NCBI GenBank assembly: GCA_012799155.1
Contig: JAAZLV010000237.1
Span: 1-19,683 of the forward strand
Direction: 5' to 3'
Source: Bacteroidales bacterium
GTDB taxonomy: Bacteria > Bacteroidota > Bacteroidia > Bacteroidales > Dysgonomonadaceae
Length of the DNA stretch: 19,683 nucleotides
Shown here: piece by piece, positions 14,333 to 19,683 of the stretch
Layout: each line of letters starts with the position of its first letter
Position numbering within the stretch: the first letter of the stretch is position 1
Position numbers and translations under genes: made by a program
Notes under the pieces: model-generated
What the model saw: the letters and a program-made list of their open reading frames with translations, nothing else
Databases searched by the model: none
Told to the model about the DNA's origin: nothing

Positions 14333-14367
14333 AACTCCACCGGTACAGCACCGGTGGAGTTTTTTTT
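14333..14367 (+). terminator. Intrinsic terminator after leader peptide 2
   Basis: A perfect 12-base-pair stem (AACTCCACCGGT at 14333-14344 with ACCGGTGGAGTT at 14350-14361, 5-base loop) leads into eight T residues (14360-14367). It lies only 26 bases before the ATG of the first uptake gene, so it must be read through, or be followed by processing, for that gene to be expressed. Confidence 0.92.
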
Positions 14368-14393
14368 ATTCAAAAATTTAACAATAAACAACA

Positions 14394-15323
14394 ATGAAAA
14401 AAATCAGATTTATCCAGCTTACAATAGCATTGCTTGTGATAACTGCAAGTGCTTTCGGTCAAAATAATCATAAAAAGAGTATTCATATCAGCAGTGCCAG
14501 ATTCGCGACATCACTGGTTGAGAAATGGATCACAGAGTTCAACAAAAAGAATCCGGAATTTGATGTCATCTTATCCACCAACTCCTCAGACAGTGCAGTC
14601 GACCTGCAGTTCATCGGCCCACCTTCAACAGGCACAAGTGAGTTATCGGATGTGATAGTGACCTATACAGGGCGGTATGTCCTTCTTCCCATTACTAACG
14701 AAGAGAATCCCCTCTTACAAGAACTGAACAAAAAAAGATTAAACAGCAAGAGGTTGAAGGAGTTATTCTTCCTGGACGATCCGTTGGGTGACTTTACAAA
14801 TACTTCAAAGAAAACGGATGAAAAGGCAACAATCTATTCGGGAAATCAATCAAGTTCATTTGCCAACCTGTTTGCGCTGCATTTCGGATACACCACAGCA
14901 GACATAAAAGGTAAGAAGATAGCAGGTGATGACATCTACCTGAACAATGCGATACTGAAAGACCTGACAAGTGCCACCTTTAACCACCTCAATTACATTT
15001 TTGACATTGAGACACGGAAGCTGAAGGATGGACTGGCACTGTTGCCCCTTGATATAAAAAAAGGGCAACATGAGATCTTGAAAACAGCCGATATCGACCA
15101 AACGATTGCCCTGCTGGAAGAAGAGAGCATCCCCCTGATACCGGTGGGTAATATGGGATTTGCATTCCGGAAAGAACAGACTGAAGCAAAGGAATTTCTT
15201 TATTGGGTGCTGACTGAAGGTCAACGATACAACCATGCGTATGGATTTCTCAAAACCGAAGCCGATCACCTGGCGGAGCAGCTGAGAGCCATCGAAGATC
15301 CACGTTACGCGTCATCCAACTGA
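14394..15323 (+). CDS. PstS-like periplasmic substrate-binding protein
   Basis: This 309-residue exported protein has a signal peptide (MKKIRFIQLTIALLVITASAFG, cleavage near residue 22) and no lipobox, so it is probably soluble in the periplasm. The remainder resembles the phosphate/sulfate-type binding proteins (PBP-like domain): an N-terminal IHISSARFATSLVEKWITEFNKK, a central SSSFANLFALHFGYTTADI, and a C-terminal EAKEFLYWVLTEGQRYNHAYGFL, like the end of PstS. Such proteins bind oxyanions or small anionic ligands. No ABC permease is nearby; instead the gene heads a SusC/SusD operon, starting 26 bases after a terminator and ending 20 bases before susC. It contains no Cys and only two Met, including the start. 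The ligand is unknown; a sulfur compound is my inference from composition and leaders. Confidence 0.8.
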   Translation: MKKIRFIQLTIALLVITASAFGQNNHKKSIHISSARFATSLVEKWITEFNKKNPEFDVILSTNSSDSAVDLQFIGPPSTGTSELSDVIVTYTGRYVLLPITNEENPLLQELNKKRLNSKRLKELFFLDDPLGDFTNTSKKTDEKATIYSGNQSSSFANLFALHFGYTTADIKGKKIAGDDIYLNNAILKDLTSATFNHLNYIFDIETRKLKDGLALLPLDIKKGQHEILKTADIDQTIALLEEESIPLIPVGNMGFAFRKEQTEAKEFLYWVLTEGQRYNHAYGFLKTEADHLAEQLRAIEDPRYASSN

Positions 15324-15343
15324 TATACAAACAGCAAATCGAT

Positions 15344-18300
15344 ATGAATATTACATCACTTTTATCCAGCGTGGCCACCCCATCTGACAAATTCAAGCAA
15401 ATCACCTTCGCAATGCTGATCCTACTTTCTGTTTCTTTCAGCGGAAAGGGTCAGGAGATCCTGAAGGGAACGGTTGTGGACAGGAACAATGAGCCCCTTC
15501 CCGGTGTCAGCGTTGCAGTTAAATCGACCTCGGAGGGTACGGCAACCGATATCGACGGGCAATACAGCATCACCACGGAGCATCCGCTGCCCCTTTCACT
15601 CACATTTAGCTTCCTGGGATTCAGGACACAGGAGGTTGACGTTTATGAGTTTGGAGAGGAGATTCACGTTGTACTTTCTGAAGAAGCCAACATCCTCGGT
15701 GAGGTTGTGGTAACCGGTGTTGCACAGGGCACTTCGCGGAAGACTTTGCCTTTCGCACTCACAAAGATTGACAATGAGCTGATCAACACCGTACCTGCCA
15801 CCGATGCTTCCACATCATTGCGGGGGAAGGTCGCAGGACTGCGTATCGACCAGTCGGGAGGAAACAGGGGGGCTTCGGTTTACCTGAGAGGTTCCAAATC
15901 GGTATCGGGTGACATTGAGCCACTGATCGTGGTGGATGGTTTTGTTACAGGGCTGCGATTATCAGACATCAATCCCAATGACATCGAATCGATAGAAGTA
16001 GTGAAGGGTGCGGCAGCATCTGCCCTTTATGGCACCCGTGGAGAGGGGGGCATCATACAGGTACTCACCAAGAAAGGACGTAAAGACCGGAAAATCGACA
16101 TTGTGCTTGACAATGAGATTGGATTCACCGATATCCTGCTGTTGCCACCCACATCAAAATATCATCATTTCAAGGTAAATCCTGATGGCTCATTCCTGCT
16201 TGTTGACGGTGCCCGTGTAATTGATTACAAGGAGAACGGTTTTTCTGTGAACCTGCATCCTTATAAAAATTACCATGACAATACGGAGAATATACTCGGA
16301 AGGAATACATATTTCACCAATTCGGCAGCCGTCGCGGTAAACGGAGATAACCACACCGCCTACCTTTCCGTACAAAATCAGTACAAGGGAGGGATATCAG
16401 ATGCAGTGGATGCAGATACCAAACAAACCCTGCTATTTAATCTCGGCCACAAGCTCTCCTCCAAAATCAGCAGTGAGCTCACCCTGCAGTATGCACAAGC
16501 GAACAATCCATCGGAAGCGGTATCCTCGCGATCGGAAGGATTGCTGTATTCAACGTTGTTGGTGGAACCACACATTAACCTGGCTGAAAAAGATGCAGAC
16601 GGAAACTATCTGTTTTTTCCGGAAGGGAGCGAACTACTTGGTCAACAGTGGAACAACCCGCTTTATCGGCTTTCAAATCAGGAATACAGTTACAAGACAG
16701 AAAATCTGCTTTTGGGTGGGAAGCTGAAGTACAAAATCAACAACCACCTGGATGCGGAGGCATCGGCATCACTACAGACAAGCAATTACAATTCAGAGGA
16801 ATATTATCCCATAGGTTATCAGACAATCTCACCCAACCTGAACCTCAACAATGGGAACTACAGCCTTGCCACACAGCAAAACGTCACAAGAAACGGACAG
16901 TTGCAGGTCAACTACAACCGCACCACCGGGAATCTTGTGTGGGGTGTCGCCGCAAAGTATGCCTACGAGTTCTCAAAAACAACAGGTTTCAGTGGTTCAG
17001 GCCGGAACCTTACAGCTCCGGTAAAAAGTCTGGATGTTACGGAACCCAGTACGAGGGTGATCTCCTCGCTTTGGTCACAAACAGTCAATTACGGTTACTT
17101 CCTGAATGCGAAAGCTGCATGGAAAGAGAAACTCTTCATTGACCTGCTGGGCCGTCTCGACCAGAGTTCGAGATTTGGGAAAGAGGTGGGAACAGCATTC
17201 TTCCCACGAATCTCCGCGGGATATCGCATTACCGAGGATCTGAAGTTGGACCCGATCACGGAACTGAAACTTCGGGTTGCTTACGGACAGGCAGGTAGTT
17301 TACCCCCATTTGGTGCAAAAGATAGTAGGGTCGCAATCTCCAGCTCAGGCGGTGTAAGTTACACTCAGAACAACAACACCGATCTGAAACGGGCAATCAC
17401 GGAAGAGACCGAACTGGGGTTTGATGCGATACTGTTTAACCGACTCAATATTCAGTTCAACTATGCATTTTCACACAGCACGAATGATTTCATCTCCGTA
17501 CCGGCATTTGCACCGATCTCAGGCTCTGCAAACGTCTATGACAACCTGGGAGCTGTTAAATCAAACTCGTTTGAGCTGGAGGTGAATGGAGAGATTGTGC
17601 AGCAGAAAAATTTCAGTTGGAGCTCAGGCATCGCATTTAGCCGCATCCGAAGTAGAATCACTTCATTGGGTGATGTTCCCGAATTCACACAGAATGGGTT
17701 TCGAAAGGCGGTGGGGGCAAGCACCTCGGCAATATATGGTTACAGCATCTTTTCCAATTTGTCGCAACTTACTACCAACGAGTCTGGTTTTGTAACCAAT
17801 GCCGGTGATGGTACAAAACGGATCGATGACTATGTAGTGAATGAATTTGGGGTTGTGGTGGAAAAAGCAGCACTGGGGACGGCCAATGAGGCACCTGTAT
17901 TTTATGTGAATCCCTCCACCGGCAATTCGAAGATCATTGGTGAAGCATCACCCGACTTCATGGTTGGTTTTTCCAACACGCTTACATTCGGTTCTTTTAC
18001 CCTATATGGTGTGCTCGACTGGCAACAGGGGGGTGAGAAATTCAATGAAACAGCGCAGTATCTCACCTATGTATACCGTTCTGAGTTTTCCGACTTGTCA
18101 TCGCTTGCAGGCAAACCACTGAATTTCACCACACAGGTTTTCAATGCTTCACAGGTTACCGATTACTGGGTGGAGACCACAACACATGTGGCACTCAGGG
18201 AACTATCACTCTCCTACAGGATACCAACCGACATTGTCGGAGGCAAAAGATGGATTCAAAATGCAAACATCTCACTTATCGGGCGTAACCTTTTCATATG

Positions 18301-18400
18301 GACAAACTTCAAGGGTGTGAACGTCGATGGTATTGCGCGGGATGAATTCAACTATCCATCTTACAGGATTATTTCAGGAAAATTGACACTAACATTTTAA
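15344..18400 (+). CDS. SusC/RagA family TonB-dependent outer-membrane receptor
   Basis: This 1018-residue TonB-dependent transporter is of the SusC type. It has a signal peptide (hydrophobic core FAMLILLSVSF, cleavage near residue 36) and a CarboxypepD_reg-like domain at about 38-120 (LKGTVVDRNNEPLPGVSV, DIDGQYSI, LSLTFSFLGF). The plug follows at about 124-240 (GEVVVTGVAQG, VAGLRIDQSGGNRGASVYLRG, then the plug end SIEVVKGAAASALYGTRG). A 22-strand barrel follows, ending SGKLTLTF with a terminal Phe. It forms the channel for ligand captured by the SusD-like lipoprotein, powered by TonB. It lies 20 bases after the binding-protein gene and 10 bases before susD. By my reading it has no Cys and only three Met, two in the signal region and one in PDFMVGF; this is striking for a protein of this size. 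Substrate unknown. Confidence 0.95.
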   Translation: MNITSLLSSVATPSDKFKQITFAMLILLSVSFSGKGQEILKGTVVDRNNEPLPGVSVAVKSTSEGTATDIDGQYSITTEHPLPLSLTFSFLGFRTQEVDVYEFGEEIHVVLSEEANILGEVVVTGVAQGTSRKTLPFALTKIDNELINTVPATDASTSLRGKVAGLRIDQSGGNRGASVYLRGSKSVSGDIEPLIVVDGFVTGLRLSDINPNDIESIEVVKGAAASALYGTRGEGGIIQVLTKKGRKDRKIDIVLDNEIGFTDILLLPPTSKYHHFKVNPDGSFLLVDGARVIDYKENGFSVNLHPYKNYHDNTENILGRNTYFTNSAAVAVNGDNHTAYLSVQNQYKGGISDAVDADTKQTLLFNLGHKLSSKISSELTLQYAQANNPSEAVSSRSEGLLYSTLLVEPHINLAEKDADGNYLFFPEGSELLGQQWNNPLYRLSNQEYSYKTENLLLGGKLKYKINNHLDAEASASLQTSNYNSEEYYPIGYQTISPNLNLNNGNYSLATQQNVTRNGQLQVNYNRTTGNLVWGVAAKYAYEFSKTTGFSGSGRNLTAPVKSLDVTEPSTRVISSLWSQTVNYGYFLNAKAAWKEKLFIDLLGRLDQSSRFGKEVGTAFFPRISAGYRITEDLKLDPITELKLRVAYGQAGSLPPFGAKDSRVAISSSGGVSYTQNNNTDLKRAITEETELGFDAILFNRLNIQFNYAFSHSTNDFISVPAFAPISGSANVYDNLGAVKSNSFELEVNGEIVQQKNFSWSSGIAFSRIRSRITSLGDVPEFTQNGFRKAVGASTSAIYGYSIFSNLSQLTTNESGFVTNAGDGTKRIDDYVVNEFGVVVEKAALGTANEAPVFYVNPSTGNSKIIGEASPDFMVGFSNTLTFGSFTLYGVLDWQQGGEKFNETAQYLTYVYRSEFSDLSSLAGKPLNFTTQVFNASQVTDYWVETTTHVALRELSLSYRIPTDIVGGKRWIQNANISLIGRNLFIWTNFKGVNVDGIARDEFNYPSYRIISGKLTLTF

Positions 18401-18410
18401 TTGAAAAAGA

Positions 18411-19683
18411 ATGAAAAAGAGTATCTATTATACGGCGTTGTTGATGTTGATCCTTTCTTGTGAATCAATCAGCTTCGACGATCCCTCTACGCTCACTAAC
18501 GAGGAGGCAATCGAAAAAATAAAAAGCATAGGCTATGTGCTTACAACCAGCAGTATACAAACTGCATTCAGGACTACCACTAGCAACGCGGGAGGGTCAC
18601 ATTTCAGTCTTTGGGCTGATCAATCTACGAACACCAATGGAAGTCAGTCATGGTGGGACTTTGCCAATGAACCCCGATTACGACTGAACAACAATGCTGC
18701 CTACAGGGGGAATGCAGCAGTGAGAGAAATTTACGCCAATTTCTATCAGGCCAATCTCGATGCCACAAAGGTGATTGATTACATCGAAAACCAGCAACTC
18801 ACCATCTACGATGATGCGGGAAAAGATCGCACGAAAGATTGTCTTATAGGGGCATACTACGCCAAGGGCGTATCGCAGGGTTATCTGGGTGTCATCTTCG
18901 ACAGGGGCATCATCGTCGACGATGTGTCATTGACCACACGAGCGTTTCCGCATTCCTACAAGGAGCTCATCGAGAACGGCGTAAACCATCTGGATAAAGT
19001 GCTGGAACTTGTTGATGAACATCCTGATTTGAAGTTTGATTTCCTCAGTGGTGTGACAATCACCCGTGCACAGCTGATCAAACTGACAAATTCAATGGCC
19101 GCCCGCATCCTTTCATCGGTAGCACGAGACAAGGTGGAAGCGGCATCATTGGGTGACACCCATTGGAACAGGGTACTGGACTATGCAGCAAACGGATTTA
19201 CCGAGGATTTCATGATACCGTCGGTGTCGGGTGGTTATTACAACGCATTGATCACCGCTCTGGAACGACCCTCCAGCGGAGCCTCCCATGTACCGGTGGA
19301 TATTAAAATACCCTTCCTTGCCGATAAGAACCGTTCAACCCCCACATCCTATCCGGTTGATAACTCAATTATCCTCCCCCCGATTGAAACGGATGACAAC
19401 CGATTCTATGAATATTTCACCTATACTACAAATTTCGGCATCTTGCTGGAAGCAAGAGGGAGGGGTTTGTTCAGTAATTACATGCGATCCCGCTGGATGC
19501 ATCCCGAACGGTCCACATTGGATGTGGAAGGAGCCATCAACCCCTACTTCATTTCTGAGGAGTTGCGCTTGTTGCGCGCAGAAGCAAAATTCTGGCTGGA
19601 AGATTATCCTGCAGCAGCTGCAGAAATGAATGCGGCAGACGCAGCCCGTAAAACAAAGGGAGAGCTACCCGATGTGGCAGCCA
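18411..19683 (+). CDS. SusD/RagB family outer-membrane lipoprotein (partial, C-terminus outside window)
   Basis: The reading frame opens at ATG 18411, 10 bases after susC, and remains open to the window end (424 codons seen; the family is usually about 500-550). The N-terminus MKKSIYYTALLMLILSC is a lipoprotein signal with Cys17 as lipid anchor. Helical TPR-like segments follow, as in SusD: YANFYQANLDATKVIDYI, then YYAKGVSQGYLGVIFDRG, and the typical C-terminal helix EELRLLRAEAKFWLEDYPAA. It sits on the outer face of the SusC channel and captures ligand. Its Met/Cys content (7 Met, 2 Cys so far) is less extreme than in the two upstream proteins. Because the gene is cut, the end of the operon is not visible. 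Confidence 0.9.
   Translation, partial: MKKSIYYTALLMLILSCESISFDDPSTLTNEEAIEKIKSIGYVLTTSSIQTAFRTTTSNAGGSHFSLWADQSTNTNGSQSWWDFANEPRLRLNNNAAYRGNAAVREIYANFYQANLDATKVIDYIENQQLTIYDDAGKDRTKDCLIGAYYAKGVSQGYLGVIFDRGIIVDDVSLTTRAFPHSYKELIENGVNHLDKVLELVDEHPDLKFDFLSGVTITRAQLIKLTNSMAARILSSVARDKVEAASLGDTHWNRVLDYAANGFTEDFMIPSVSGGYYNALITALERPSSGASHVPVDIKIPFLADKNRSTPTSYPVDNSIILPPIETDDNRFYEYFTYTTNFGILLEARGRGLFSNYMRSRWMHPERSTLDVEGAINPYFISEELRLLRAEAKFWLEDYPAAAAEMNAADAARKTKGELPDVAA

Larger units (their letters stand above)
13976..14367 (+). promoter_or_regulatory. Tandem Cys/Met leader-peptide and terminator region (putative double attenuator)
   Basis: The order is leader ORF 1 (13976-14089), terminator (14112-14153), leader ORF 2 (14191-14307), terminator (14333-14367), then the binding-protein gene at 14394. 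The two ORFs share the 10-mer CTGTTGTTGC (14029-14038 and 14250-14259) in their Cys runs. Only 37 bases separate terminator 1 from ORF 2, and only 26 separate terminator 2 from the first structural gene, with no TAnnTTTG box in either. Expression of the downstream operon should therefore depend on reading through both terminators. I did not find a convincing antiterminator by eye; the best pairs are 5 bases long (GGAGA at 14044-14048 with 14117-14121). The mechanism is therefore open. Confidence 0.6.

Overview
The window comes from the chromosome of a Bacteroidota member, most likely order Bacteroidales (Dysgonomonadaceae/Porphyromonadaceae-like). Three things point there: a SusC/SusD outer-membrane uptake pair, repeated -7 boxes of the Bacteroidetes form TAnnTTTG, and the gene families (GH3-beta-lactamase fusion, split 5'-nucleotidase, DQVH-type dihydroorotase). 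Species is not determined.

Layout. At 1-236 (-) is the start of rplS (ribosomal protein L19). At 460-6134 (+) is a tight four-gene run: a lipoprotein carrying only the C-terminal half of a UshA-type nucleotidase, a secreted metallophosphatase carrying only the N-terminal half, a secreted GH3/NagZ-like hydrolase fused to a beta-lactamase-fold domain, and aroB. At 6218-9493 (-) are a polyprenol-phosphate mannosyltransferase-like GT2, pyrC (ATGA overlap) and a GT28-like glycosyltransferase. At 9613-9685 is an initiator tRNA-fMet with a textbook Bacteroidetes promoter and its own terminator, followed by an RlpA-like protein. At 10214-13197 (-) are an Lrp/AsnC regulator, an M20 amidohydrolase and a DUF1015 protein. 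At 13324-13824 (+) is a DMP19/DUF4375 protein.

The most interesting region is 13976-19683. Two tiny ORFs (37 and 38 codons), extremely rich in Cys and Met codons, lie in tandem, and each is followed by a strong intrinsic terminator. Only 26 bases after the second terminator begins an uptake operon: a secreted PstS-like periplasmic binding protein, a SusC-type TonB-dependent receptor and a SusD-type lipoprotein (cut by the window end). The binding protein and the receptor are almost free of sulfur amino acids: no Cys in either, 2 Met in 309 residues and 3 Met in 1018. Together this suggests an uptake system expressed under sulfur limitation, controlled by two serial leader-peptide attenuators that sense Cys/Met supply. 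The sequence supports the parts list directly; the sulfur-starvation reading and the substrate are inference.

Once the leader region is annotated, no gene-free stretch exceeds about 300 bases. I saw no CRISPR array, insertion sequence, rRNA gene or integrase.
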